Source: Actinomycetota bacterium (GTDB taxonomy: Bacteria > Actinomycetota > Geothermincolia > Geothermincolales > RBG-13-55-18). Taken from it: a DNA stretch of 64,000 bases. How positions within the stretch are numbered: position 1 is the stretch's first letter; each line of letters opens with the position of its first letter. The stretch is taken from positions 124,001-188,000 of the forward strand of contig JACIXD010000001.1 in assembly GCA_014360645.1 (NCBI GenBank), given 5' to 3'. This document shows, piece by piece, positions 17,422 to 26,777 of this stretch. Under the pieces are notes generated by a model. The model was not told the origin of the DNA. It did not search any database and saw only the letters and a list, made by a program, of their open reading frames with translations. Position numbers and translations under genes: made by a program.

Positions 17422-17676
17422 CGTATAAGGACCTGCGTCCAGGCTCCTGGAGGCATAAAAGACAGCCTTCCCCATGCAAGGGGAGCAATCGAACCATGAG
17501 GAAGGCCGTGGCCGAACGTGACGGATATGCCTGAACGGAAACGGTCACAGAGGCATGGGAAGAGGCATGGTGGAGAGAAGGCCGTCATGCGGCGCCATAT
17601 ATCTTAAGACAGGGAGCCCTGGCCGGATGAGAACCATGAGGACAAAGGCGGCTTCTACGAGCGCGCCCGCGGACCT

Positions 17677-18816
17677 TCAGGAGAGGACCAGCCGGAGGGT
17701 GCTGCCCTCGACCTCGTATTCAAGCGAAACCCGACCTCCGCTCCGATGATCCCGGAGCGCCAGCAGCCGCCCCGCCACCACGGGGGCGAGGAAGGCGTTT
17801 TTCACCACCACCTCCCAGGCACCCTCACGCTCGCGCATCTCCTCCAACAGCCCGAGGCCCCTCAGGGCGAGATATTCCCGCAGCGCCCCCTCCTCCCAGG
17901 GCGGGAAAGCGTCCCCGTTGGCGGCCAGCCTCTCCGCCAGCCCGCGCCGCTCGAAAGCGATGAGTATGTCGTCCACGCAGCTTCCCAGCTCGCGGCCCAG
18001 CTCCCTGAGGATGGAGTTCAGGCCGTGCACGCCCATGAAGATCGTCCGCGTGCCGTCGGAGCGGTCGATTATGAGCCCTCTCTCCAGGTCGAAGGACAGC
18101 AGCGCGCCCACGCCGCGGGGCGCCCCGCACCTTCCGCACCGCGCCAGGGACGCCCCCTCGCCCCTGCGCTCGGGGACGAGGTTCTCGGCGAAAAGGCGGC
18201 GGTACGTCTCCTCCTCCCCGTCTTCGCCCTCGGCACGCCTGAAATCGACGAGGTAGGAGGCGTTTTTTTCCAGGATGTCATAGGCGATGCGGCATCCGTC
18301 GGCGATCTGGAGGATGCCGGAGATGATGGCCAGGCAGTTGGAGAGGTCGAAGGGATCCTTGATGTCCACCGTGGCGCCGTCCCCCCTCCGTCGTTCGACT
18401 ATCCTCACCTCCGCGACTCCGATGGCCTTTCCGAAGCCCACCAGCATGCGCTCGGTGAAGGTGTGGAGGGGCGCGCTGAACAGCACCCTCCCGATATGGG
18501 GATGGGACTCGTAGAGCACCCCCAGCACCTTGACGGCGGCGTGCGTGCCCGCGTGATAGACAATGCGGCCGAGGGGGATCCCCAGCTTTCCCTCGAGCTC
18601 CGCCACCAGCAGCGAGGGGTACGCGGCCTCGTAAACGCAGAGGCTCGCCGTGCCGCTGGTGATGTCCACGATACATCCGTCCCGCCAAGCCTGGGTCAGG
18701 CTCAATGCGCGGGGGAGGCCGCATGCCCTGCAGGCGCCCAGCATGGTCATCCCTCCCGGGTCCATGGTCGAAACCGCGTTGCCTAGCAATATATCGGAAA
18801 AAAGGTTACCCACCAT
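17677..18816 (-). CDS. Unknown protein with two CxxCGxPR modules
   Basis: 379 residues, not recognised. Two zinc-knuckle-like sites, CRACGLPRALS near residue 29 and CGRCGAPRGVG near residue 230, each begin a similar stretch: about 15 residues later comes IVDITSGT or IIDRSDGT, then a ~45-residue helical segment. This looks like an internal duplication separated by a mixed alpha/beta region (YHAGTHAAVKVLGVLYES, NCLAIISGILQIADG). No membrane segment. ATG 18816 has no ribosome site, whereas the ATG at 18744 (MLGACRACG) has GGGAGG 6 nt upstream and may be the true start. It lies downstream of otsA on the same strand with a 209-bp gap. Confidence 0.65.
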   Translation of the reverse strand: MVGNLFSDILLGNAVSTMDPGGMTMLGACRACGLPRALSLTQAWRDGCIVDITSGTASLCVYEAAYPSLLVAELEGKLGIPLGRIVYHAGTHAAVKVLGVLYESHPHIGRVLFSAPLHTFTERMLVGFGKAIGVAEVRIVERRRGDGATVDIKDPFDLSNCLAIISGILQIADGCRIAYDILEKNASYLVDFRRAEGEDGEEETYRRLFAENLVPERRGEGASLARCGRCGAPRGVGALLSFDLERGLIIDRSDGTRTIFMGVHGLNSILRELGRELGSCVDDILIAFERRGLAERLAANGDAFPPWEEGALREYLALRGLGLLEEMREREGAWEVVVKNAFLAPVVAGRLLALRDHRSGGRVSLEYEVEGSTLRLVLS

Positions 18817-19025
18817 TAGCTTTTGATGTCGGAAAACCTCCTCACGGCGCGCTTGGCCGGGGGCTGTCGAAGTCGGGGTGGAGAAAGCCGGGCCGTCTGC
18901 CCCGCGGAAAGTTAAGCGCGGGATTCCATGTAAAAGAATCGGAGCACGGAAACAAGGGGAGCATCAAGGCCGAGGACGACCGCCGAGGAGAGGTGGGGAT
19001 ACGCACGGGTCCTCGGCCGCGGGCG

Positions 19026-20618
19026 TCAGTCGAAGCGCTCATAGCGGGGGAGCTCGAGCAGGGGTTCGGAGGAGGCCTTCTCGGCGGCGCGCTGGCGTTC
19101 CACCCTGCGCAGGGCGCGCATCTGCTGCAGGAACCACAGGAAAGAGGTGTTCTGTTTCACCACCTCCCGCGCCGCCCTGGCCATGGCCCTGCGTTTCCGG
19201 TCGCCCAGCTCCAGCCCTCTCCTTATCCCCAGCGCCGTCTCCGCCACGTCCAGGGGATTGACGGGGATGACCGCGCCGCGCAGCTCGTGATAGGCGCCGG
19301 CGCCCACCGAGAGCACGATGACCCCGTCGCGGCGGTTGAGCACCGCTCCCTCCTTGCACACCAGGTTCATGCCGTCGATGACCGGGTTCACCAGCAGCAC
19401 GTCGAACTCCATGAGCGCGGCCAGGGAGCGGGGGTAGTTGTCCTCGATGTCCAGGATGACGGGGTCCCATTCCAGGGTGGAGAACTCCCGGTTGATGGCC
19501 GCCGCCGTCTCCTCGATCTCCCTCCTGAGGTCTCGGTATTCCCGCAGGTTCTCCCGGGAGGGGTAGAGGAGGTTGGCGAAGACCACCCGTTCGTGCCATC
19601 GGGGATGGCCTGCCAGAAAATCCCTGTAGGCGAGCAGGCCACGGAGGATGTTCTTGGAGGGCTCCACCCGGTCCACGCGCACCAGGAGGCGGCGCTCCCC
19701 CGCCAGGGCGCGCAGCCTCTCGCGGTGCGAGGCCACGTCTCTCCTCGCGGCCATCCTCTCCAGGGCCTCGTGGTCGATGGAGATGGGATAGTGGCGCACG
19801 AAGACGTCCCTCTGCCCGTAGCGCACCACGCGGCGCTTGCCGTCCACCGCCGCGCGCACCGCCTCCCCCTCCCGGCAGCACTGCAGGAAGTTGTTCACGT
19901 AGTGATGGGTGTGAAAGCCCAGGACGTCGTTGGCCAGCATGCCCTGCAACAGCTCGCGGCGCATGCCCTGGGGGAGCATGCGGAAATAATCCGGCTGCAC
20001 CCAGGGGCTGTGGGTGAAGTGGTGGATGAGCACCTCGGGCTCCCTGCGGCGCAGGTAATGCGCGCAGAGGTAGAGGTGGTAGTCCTGCAGGAAGACCAGG
20101 GGCTTCTTGTCGCTGGCGCGGATCTCTCTGAGGATCTCCTCGGCGAAGAGGCGATTGACCTTGCGGTAGCCGTTGTTCCAGGCCTCGTGCACCGCCTCGT
20201 CTATGACCGGGCGCCGGATGACGTCGAAGAGGTAGTGCTGCAGGGGCCAGAGGATGGAGTTGCTGATGACGTTGTAGTACTGGTCGTAATCGCGCTTCTC
20301 GGGGACGATGAACTTCACCCAGTACTGGGGCCTGTCCGGGGGCATGGCCATACGTCCGCCGGCGGCGTCGCGCGCCATGACGGCGTCCTCGCGGGTGCGG
20401 GCGGTGGAGATCCACACCGCGTCCGTAGCCGTGAGGGCGGTGGACATGGCGGTGACCACGCCCCCCGCGCCGCGGAAGGCCTTGATGGTGCCGTCCGCGG
20501 CGCGACGGAACTCCACCGGGCCCCGGTTGGAGGCCACGATGACGAACTTGTCCCGGAGGTACTGGCGCACCTGCCGCGGCGTGATGGTCTCCAGGTCCAG
20601 CTCGTCGAACTCCTCCAT
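19026..20618 (-). CDS. otsA: GT20 family trehalose-6-phosphate synthase-like protein
   Basis: 530 residues. GT20 enzymes make trehalose-6-phosphate (or a related phosphorylated glucoside) from a nucleotide-glucose and glucose-6-phosphate. Visible: VIVASNRGPVEF near the N-terminus, the donor loop GAGGVVTAM, FLQDYHLYLCAHYLR, HFTHSPWVQPDYF, FHTHHYVNNFL, VDRVEPSKNILRGLLAY and LLVNPVIDGMNLVCKEG, all GT20 landmarks. A trehalose-phosphatase is encoded at 26778. Product specificity within GT20 cannot be fixed from sequence. ATG 20618 follows GGGGTGA. Upstream, a repeat copy lies next to a possible -10 box (TATACT, 20671-20676 on this strand). Confidence 0.85.
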   Translation of the reverse strand: MEEFDELDLETITPRQVRQYLRDKFVIVASNRGPVEFRRAADGTIKAFRGAGGVVTAMSTALTATDAVWISTARTREDAVMARDAAGGRMAMPPDRPQYWVKFIVPEKRDYDQYYNVISNSILWPLQHYLFDVIRRPVIDEAVHEAWNNGYRKVNRLFAEEILREIRASDKKPLVFLQDYHLYLCAHYLRRREPEVLIHHFTHSPWVQPDYFRMLPQGMRRELLQGMLANDVLGFHTHHYVNNFLQCCREGEAVRAAVDGKRRVVRYGQRDVFVRHYPISIDHEALERMAARRDVASHRERLRALAGERRLLVRVDRVEPSKNILRGLLAYRDFLAGHPRWHERVVFANLLYPSRENLREYRDLRREIEETAAAINREFSTLEWDPVILDIEDNYPRSLAALMEFDVLLVNPVIDGMNLVCKEGAVLNRRDGVIVLSVGAGAYHELRGAVIPVNPLDVAETALGIRRGLELGDRKRRAMARAAREVVKQNTSFLWFLQQMRALRRVERQRAAEKASSEPLLELPRYERFD

Positions 20619-20666
20619 GGCGGCATCACCCCGTCGGTCGTCAGCCGTCGCCGTGAACCCTCGCGC

Positions 20667-21680
20667 CTAAAGTATATACCACCATGGGGTCAGCCCCGGA
20701 CATGGGACATCTCTTGGATCAGCCCCGCATTCCACCCGGCCTCCGCCGCGGAAACCGGACATCATCCAGCCCGGCTCCCGGACACGGGACGGCTCCCGCT
20801 CCGCCGCCGCCCGTCCGCACAGGCATGTGCCGAAGGGCACCAGCGCGCACCGCCGCCGCACCTCCTCGCCGAGGCCCCTTTCCGCCTTCATCTCCAGGAC
20901 GCCCTCCCTGTCATCCGCCAGGAACACCGTTCCCTGCGATTCGAATGACAGCCAGGGGATGGAGAGCACCAGGTCGAGTGACCGCGCGAGGATCTCCTCC
21001 AAACTCGCGCCGCTCAGCGAGAGCTCCAGCAGGGAGTTCATGGTCCGCAGGAGGTCGTTGTTGCAGCGGAGCCGCTCTTCCAGGCGGTAGTGGTAGAGCG
21101 ACTCCGCCACCACGGGCGCAAGCGCCTCCAGACCTTCCAGCTCCCCCTCGCCTCCCCCCCGCCCGTTTTTCTTCGCCAGGTGCATGACCCCGATGGTCTC
21201 GGAGCGGAAGGCGAGGGGCAGGATAGAAAGTGACCGGAAGCCCGCGTTTCGACAGGCGTCCCGGTAGCGTACCGCCCCCTCCCCGCGCCGCGAGTCCAGG
21301 AAGGCCGGGAGGTCGTCTGAGTGGAAAGACCCGCCCCGGGTCATCCCCGGGGCGTCGCACGCGCACATGTCCTCCCGGGCCATGCGGGTACACAGACATT
21401 CGTCATCGTCCACGCGCAGCCACCGCTCCTCTCGCAGAAACCCCTCGGGATAGCCGCGGTGTGCCACGAAGGGGAGGTTGCCGTGCTCGTCCTTCACCCT
21501 GATCCCCAGGGCGTCGTATCCGAAGGTCTCCTACAGGTCCTGTATCACGGCCTCCAGAAAAGGGAGCATGGAGCCGTACCTGGAGGAATAATCCCGGCAA
21601 CGCCCCACGAGCCGGTCGGTTACGGCCGGCCCACCACCGTCCCCTTCCCTTGCTCCACTCCCATCTCGATGAGCCGCCAT
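20667..21680 (-). pseudogene. Decayed GAF-domain protein, TAG at codon 50 and 3' end lost in a repeat
   Basis: From ATG 21680, with a strong AAAGGAGG site, the frame runs MAAHRDGSG ... FLEAVIQDL, then TAG at 21531-21533, then continues in the same frame as ETFGYDALGIRVKDEHG. Both sides read as one GAF domain, so the TAG is an interruption. A second GAF domain starts at about codon 200 (LLRTMNSLLELSLSG ... LVPFGTCLCGRAAAERE) but stops after ~60 residues, where the frame enters the repeat at 20710 and ends at 20667. Intact relatives would carry a longer second GAF and often a kinase or output domain. A GTG restart at 21497 could still yield a fragment. AT-rich bases 21764-21840 upstream include a minus-strand TATAAT (21776-21781). 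Confidence 0.8.
20684..20710 (+). repeat. REP-like 27-bp repeat, copy 5
   Basis: An exact copy. Read on the minus strand it lies just upstream of a TATACT box and the otsA leader, and it also forms the 3' break point of the GAF gene running toward it. Confidence 0.9.
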
Positions 21681-21999
21681 GTACCCCTCCTTTGTGAGCT
21701 CCGGCGTCCCCTGCCCGACGTGGTTGCGTGCCCTGCGGCGATTTCCGACCCTGAAGCGCGAGTGAATATATAGATATTATAACAAAATCTTACAATATCT
21801 ATGTCAGGAAATGGGATAAGTCGGTGGCTTCCGGTTAATTTTTTCCTAAACGATCCATGCGCTGGCACCAGGATAAATGCCGGCTAAGGAATGGGACCCC
21901 CGGTGCGTGGCCGACGCGCGGAAAGGCCGAGGGCCCGCCCGCCGCGCGGGCGATCGGGGCCCCGCCCCATGCGGAGGTCCGTCCCGCGCTGGCGGCCGC

Positions 22000-22515
22000 T
22001 CACCAGCGGTCGGGGCGCACGATCTCCCCCAGGGGCCTGCGGGGCGGAGCGTCGGGGATCACGGCGGGGTACCCCAGCGGCGTGAGGGCCACCACGCGGA
22101 TGTTCTCGGGAACGCCGAGGATGGAGCGTATCTCGTCCTCCTTTATCCAGCCCACCCAGCAGGTGCCCAAGCCCTGGTTCCAGGCCTCCAGCATGAGCTG
22201 CTGCATGCTGATGCCGATGTCCAGCATGTAATAAGGCTGTCCGTTGACGTTGCCCGACCTCTCGGGGTCCGCGCAGGCGACGATGAGCACCGGGGCCCCG
22301 GTCACCGCCTTCTGGATGGGGTTTCCCTCCAGGGTGGCGGCGATGGCCTCCTTCACCTCCGGGTCCCTGACCACGATATAGGTCCAGCACTGCATGTTGG
22401 CCCAGGAAGGAGCGAGGCGTGCGGCCTCCAGCACCGCCTCCAGCTTCTCCTCCTCCACAGGCCGGTCGCCGTAACGGCGGATGCTCCGCCTCTCCCGCAA
22501 GACCTTCATGACCAT
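22000..22515 (-). CDS. Nitroreductase family protein
   Basis: 171 residues. FMN-dependent NAD(P)H oxidoreductase fold acting on nitro compounds, quinones or similar acceptors; the true substrate is unknown. Visible: LRERRSIRRYGDRPVEEEKL (flavin phosphate contact), ARLAPSWANMQCWTYIVV, and MLEAWNQGLGTCWVGW toward the flavin, then ALTPLGYPA. ATG 22515 has AGGAG 8 nt upstream; longer readings run into low-complexity GC. Size is typical of the compact branch. Divergent from treT. Confidence 0.88.
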   Translation of the reverse strand: MVMKVLRERRSIRRYGDRPVEEEKLEAVLEAARLAPSWANMQCWTYIVVRDPEVKEAIAATLEGNPIQKAVTGAPVLIVACADPERSGNVNGQPYYMLDIGISMQQLMLEAWNQGLGTCWVGWIKEDEIRSILGVPENIRVVALTPLGYPAVIPDAPPRRPLGEIVRPDRW

Positions 22516-22899
22516 GGGCTCCACTCCTTTCGGACATCTGCGACCCCGGCCGTCTGTGTGGCCGCGCGCCGTCTTACTGCCTCCAGTAAAAGCCCATCGG
22601 CGCGGCGGGCGCAACCCGGGGGCGCCCGGCAGGCGTCGGGTGCGCCGGGGCGGCCGTGCCCTCGGGCGCGCGTCCCCGGGACCCCCGGGCCGCGCCCGGC
22701 CCGTCCGCGAAACCAGGGGACGGCCCGCCGGGCGCAGGGATGCGGGGCCAGAAGCTCCGGGGCGCCTTGGCGGCACCGGGGAGAAGAGGAGCCCGGAGAC
22801 CGAAAGTCCGGGAATCGGACACTATGCCGTGGCGGTGCGGCATTATAAAATGGCCCTGTATGGGATCGTCGGCGGCAGGGGAGAGGAGGGAACGGCGAG
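22516..22899. other. 384-bp divergent promoter region
   Basis: Very GC-rich in its middle with no credible gene. TATAAA at 22844-22849 is a possible -10 for the treT gene on the plus strand, without a clear -35 hexamer. Confidence 0.4.
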
Positions 22900-24147
22900 A
22901 TGTTGGCCAGGGTGCCGGTGCAGACCCGTAACCTCGAGCAGTACCGCCCCATAGCCGGGGACGAGGTGGTGGACGAGATCCTCGCTCTCGGCAGGGAGCT
23001 CTCCGGGGCCCGCGTGGCCCACATAAACAGCACCGCGCACGGCGGAGGCGTGGCGGAGCTCCTCTATACCCAGGTCCCGCTGATGAGGAGCGCGGGGCTG
23101 GAGGCGGACTGGTTCCTCGTGGAGGGCGACGCGGACTTCTTCACTATCACTAAATATTTCCATAATGCCCTCCAGGGCATGGAGCTCCCCATCACCGGGG
23201 AGATGAAGGCGAAATACCTCTCGGTGTGCGAGGAGAACGCCGCGCGCTTCGACCGCGAGTTCGATTACGTCATCGTCCACGACCCCCAGCCCTGCGCCAT
23301 GATCGCCTCCCTGCAGGACTCGCCTTACCGCAGGGCGAAGTGGATATGGCGCTGCCATATCGACACCACCTACGCCCGGGAAGACGCCTGGGATTTCATC
23401 AAGCCGTATATAGACATGTACGACGGGGCAATCTTCACCATGGACTCCTACATCAAGTCTCCAATCGAGGTGAGCTACCTGGCGTTCATCCCTCCCTCCA
23501 TAGACCCCCTCAGCGCCAAGAACATCATCCCCGAGAAGAGGGTGCAGTCGGACATCGCGCGCCGCTACGGCGTCGACGAGAACCGGCCCATCATGCTGCA
23601 GGTCTCGCGTTTCGACCCCTGGAAGGACCCCCTGGGGTTGGTGGACTGCTACCGCCTGGTCAAGGAGAGACACCGCGAGGTGCAGCTGGTGTACCTGGCG
23701 AGCATGGCCGACGATGACCCCGAGGGCTGGCACTACTACGAGAAGACCTCCGACTACAGCGCCGGCGACCCGGACATCTTCCTCCTCTCCAACCATCAGG
23801 GCATCGGCAACGTGGAGGTGAGCGCCTTCCAGGCCATGGCCGACGTGGTGTTGCAGAAGTCGCTGCGGGAGGGGTTCGGCCTCACGGTGACCGAGGCCAT
23901 GTGGAAGAGGAAGCCGGTGGTGGCGGGGGGAGTGGGGGGCATCCTGCTGCAGGTGGACGACGGGGTGAACGGCTTCCTGGTGGAGAGCACGGAGGAGGCG
24001 GCGGAGAAGGTGAGGCTGCTCCTGGAAAGCCCCGCCACCGCGCAGCGCATGGGCGAGGCCGGCCACGACAAGGTGCGCCGCAACTTCCTTTGCACCCGCC
24101 ACCTGAGGGACTACCTGCGCTTCTTCCGACTTCTGGAACGCGCCTGA
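22900..24147 (+). CDS. treT: Trehalose synthase of the TreT type (GT4)
   Basis: 415 residues. TreT joins a nucleotide-glucose and glucose directly to trehalose, reversibly, without a phosphate intermediate. Visible: AHINSTAHGGGVAELLYT at the start of the acceptor domain, VIVHDPQPCAMI, WRCHIDTTYARED, LQVSRFDPWKDPLGLVDCY and the donor-site REGFGLTVTEAMWKRKPVVAGG; these match the archaeal/bacterial TreT family rather than generic GT4. ATG 22900 has GGAGGG 9 nt upstream. Together with otsA and otsB this gives two possible trehalose routes. Confidence 0.85.
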   Translation: MLARVPVQTRNLEQYRPIAGDEVVDEILALGRELSGARVAHINSTAHGGGVAELLYTQVPLMRSAGLEADWFLVEGDADFFTITKYFHNALQGMELPITGEMKAKYLSVCEENAARFDREFDYVIVHDPQPCAMIASLQDSPYRRAKWIWRCHIDTTYAREDAWDFIKPYIDMYDGAIFTMDSYIKSPIEVSYLAFIPPSIDPLSAKNIIPEKRVQSDIARRYGVDENRPIMLQVSRFDPWKDPLGLVDCYRLVKERHREVQLVYLASMADDDPEGWHYYEKTSDYSAGDPDIFLLSNHQGIGNVEVSAFQAMADVVLQKSLREGFGLTVTEAMWKRKPVVAGGVGGILLQVDDGVNGFLVESTEEAAEKVRLLLESPATAQRMGEAGHDKVRRNFLCTRHLRDYLRFFRLLERA

Positions 24148-24469
24148 AGTCCGGGATCCCTCCCCGGCGGGCCTTCTTTTTACGGCTCTGCGGCGACTCG
24201 CAAGGACACCGGGGACGGAGGTGCCGCCGGAGCCGCCCCGGCGGGCCCTCTTTCTCCGGGCTCGCGGCGCTCCGGGTTTGCGGCGCTTACGGGGGGGAGA
24301 CGCCCGTGCGGAAAAGGGCCGCGCATCATGCTCACCGGTGCCTCGCGGGGCTCCGTGCCTCGTGCTGCGCGGGGCGGTGCCTTCTCGCGCCGGCGGGAGC
24401 CCGGGCGCGGGAGGGCTCAGGCGAACGGAACGGCGCCGGGGAACGGGAGGACGTCGGGAGAGGCTCCGT
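24148..24469. other. 322-bp gap downstream of treT
   Basis: A weak terminator-like element follows treT: CCGGG (24151-24155) can pair with CCCGG (24163-24167), then a T-rich run at 24174-24181. A CCCCGGCGGGCC motif occurs at 24162-24173 and again around 24237-24248. No gene seen. Confidence 0.35.
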
Positions 24470-25201
24470 TCACCAGACCAGCTCCCCGGCGTCCCTGGGG
24501 TTCTCCATCTCGATTATCTCCGCCACCTCGCCGCTGTGGAGGCGGATGGTGCGGTCGGACATCTCGGCGATAGCCGAGTTGTGGGTCACCAGGATGATGG
24601 TCTGTCCGTTCTCGCGGTTGATCCTCTGCATCACCTTGAGCACGTTTATCCCCGTCTCGTAGTCCAGCTCGCCGGTGGGTTCGTCGCAGAGCAGGATGGG
24701 GGGGCTCTTGACGATGGCCCTGGCGATGGCCACGCGCTGCTGCTCCCCTCCCGAGAGCTGGCTGGGGAAGTGGTGGGCGCGCTCCGCCAGGCCCACCATC
24801 TCCAGCGCCTTCATGGACTTGTCCCGGGTGTCCCTTTCCACCAGCTCCAGCGCGAATTCCACGTTCTCCAGCGCCGTCAGGGTGGGGATGAGGTTGAAGA
24901 ACTGGAAGATGAAGCCGATCTGGGTGCGGCGGTAATCGGTAAGGCCGCCGGGGTCGAGGTCGGAGATGTCCTGCCCGTTCACCACCAGCCTGCCCCCGCT
25001 GATGGTATCCATGCCGCCGATGAGGTTGAGGAGGGTGGTCTTGCCCGACCCGCTGGGCCCGAGGATGACGATGAACTCCCCCTCCTTGATGCTCAGGTTG
25101 ACGTTGCGCAGGGCCCTCACCTCGAGCTCGCCCATGGGATAGGTCTTGCATACGTCCTCGAAGACGATGAGGTCTCTTCCGCTGTCACCGCGCTTCACCA
25201 A
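24470..25201 (-). CDS. ABC transporter ATP-binding protein, MacB/LolD/FtsE type
   Basis: 243 residues. Hydrolyses ATP to drive a membrane partner. Visible: Walker [18 protein letters not shown]-loop [20 protein letters not shown] (typical of this branch), signature [15 protein letters not shown], Walker [13 protein letters not shown] and switch His in ILVTHN. Members of this branch normally lie next to a FtsX-like permease, but neither neighbour encodes one, so the partner must be elsewhere. TTG 25201 or GTG 25198 is the start, both downstream of GGGAGG. Confidence 0.87.
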   Translation of the reverse strand: MVKRGDSGRDLIVFEDVCKTYPMGELEVRALRNVNLSIKEGEFIVILGPSGSGKTTLLNLIGGMDTISGGRLVVNGQDISDLDPGGLTDYRRTQIGFIFQFFNLIPTLTALENVEFALELVERDTRDKSMKALEMVGLAERAHHFPSQLSGGEQQRVAIARAIVKSPPILLCDEPTGELDYETGINVLKVMQRINRENGQTIILVTHNSAIAEMSDRTIRLHSGEVAEIIEMENPRDAGELVW

Positions 25202-25493
25202 GCGCCTCTACCTCCCGCGTGTCGGACCGGCGCTGCCGTGCCCTCACCTGGCATTCGTCCCCACATGATACAACATCGCCGCGTGCCGTGGCATGTCCCG
25301 AGCCGGCGCCCCGGAACCATGTACGGCCAACGCCCGGGTCCATGGAATAAGAGGTCGAACGCCGGTCGTTTGCATCCGGCGTGTCCAGGTATGCCCGGGT
25401 TCCAAGACCAGGGATGACCGCGGACGCTCGCCTGGTGCATAATAGGGCGTGGCAGTCGGCAAGCGGGAAACCGCCGTCCATGGAGGTACGGGC

Positions 25494-26540
25494 ATGATCA
25501 GCACCCCACTGACGGAGATGTTGGGCATCCGCTACCCGGTTATCCAGGCGGGCATGGGCCCGTGGAACACCGACAGGCTGTGCATCGCAGCCGCCAACGC
25601 GGGCGCGCTGGGCATCATCAGCACCGTGGGCATCGGCTACTTCTGGACCAGGCCGGAGGAGGGCACCGCCAGGACCCCCTACGATTTCCTCCGCGCCATC
25701 ATCGCCAGGGTGGCGGAGGAGACGGCGGAGCGCAGAGGGGTTTTCGGTGCCAACATCCCCCTGGCCATGGAGTTCAAGGAGCAGGTCCAGGGGCTGATCA
25801 GGGCGGCTGCCGACGCCCGCGGGGAGGACGCGGACGTGGCCGCGCGCCTCAAGGTGATCATCACCTCGGCGGGCAACCCCACCCCCTGGGGGGAGGCCAT
25901 CAAGGAGAGCGGGGCGCTGTGGTTCTACGTGGCCCCCTCCGTCTATCACGCCCTCAAGGCGCAGAGCGCGGGAGCGGACGTGGTCGTCGCCTCGGGGCGC
26001 GAGGGAGGGGGACACGTCGCCTTCGAGCCCATCCACACCATGGTGCTCCTCCCCGCGGTGGTCAGGGCGGTGGACATCCCCGTGGTGGGGGCGGGGGGCT
26101 TCTGCGACGGCGCGAGCCTGGTGGCGGCCCTGGCGCTGGGGGCCATCGGGGTGCAGATGGGCACGCGTTTCATCGCCACCCGCGAGAGCGACTTCCACGA
26201 CCTGTGGAAGAACAAGGTGGTGCAGAGCAGCGAGATGGATACCCTGGTAGGGATTTCCATATTCGGGCCGGCACGCTATCTGAAGAACGAGGTGGCGGTG
26301 AAGCTGCACGAGCTTCTCAAGGGAGGTTTCGAGCAGGGGTACAACGAGGGCGTGATGCTGGAGACCAGGGGCATCGCCCTCTCCATAGAGGGCGGAGACC
26401 CGGAATGGTCCATCTATTTCGGCGGAGAGGTGGCGGGTCGCATCGACGGCATACCCACCGTGGCCGAGCTGCTGGAGGGCATCGAGGCGGACGCGGAGCG
26501 CATCATCACCTCCCTGCAGGGGATGAGAAGACAGAGATAA
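25494..26540 (+). CDS. Nitronate monooxygenase / FabK-like flavoprotein
   Basis: 348 residues. FMN-binding TIM barrel of the NMO/enoyl-ACP reductase II superfamily. Visible: LTEMLGIRYPVIQAGMG, NAGALGIISTVG, the phosphate-binding region VVASGREGGGH, IPVVGAGGFCDGASLVAALALGAIGVQMGTRF. The SGREGGGH region sits where NMOs carry GxEAGGH, so the substrate may differ from nitronate; a fatty-acid reductase role is possible but no fab genes are nearby. ATG 25494 has GGAGG 9 nt upstream; an in-frame GTG at 25449 is less likely. Confidence 0.8.
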   Translation: MISTPLTEMLGIRYPVIQAGMGPWNTDRLCIAAANAGALGIISTVGIGYFWTRPEEGTARTPYDFLRAIIARVAEETAERRGVFGANIPLAMEFKEQVQGLIRAAADARGEDADVAARLKVIITSAGNPTPWGEAIKESGALWFYVAPSVYHALKAQSAGADVVVASGREGGGHVAFEPIHTMVLLPAVVRAVDIPVVGAGGFCDGASLVAALALGAIGVQMGTRFIATRESDFHDLWKNKVVQSSEMDTLVGISIFGPARYLKNEVAVKLHELLKGGFEQGYNEGVMLETRGIALSIEGGDPEWSIYFGGEVAGRIDGIPTVAELLEGIEADAERIITSLQGMRRQR

Positions 26541-26777
26541 GGTGGCCGGGCTTTCATATTCCCGTTTTCTGGTTCCCGAAAGGGGTCGAGCCTCCGGACC
26601 CCCGGCTTCCTGATCGCGGTCCGCGACATAGGACAGCCGGAGGGTTCAGCGCCTTGAGGCGGTGGGACGGGCCTCCGGACCTCTCCGGTCTCAACAATCT
26701 CTCATGCCGCATGATGGGAATAAGGAGAACCGGCACCTGAGATCGCGTGTGAGCGGGTTCTTGAAATGCGCCCCCCG

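Noticed and set aside
18705-20948. Plus-strand open frame of 747 codons opposite otsA
   Set aside because: Antisense of the GT20 gene and neighbours, low-complexity product, no ribosome site.
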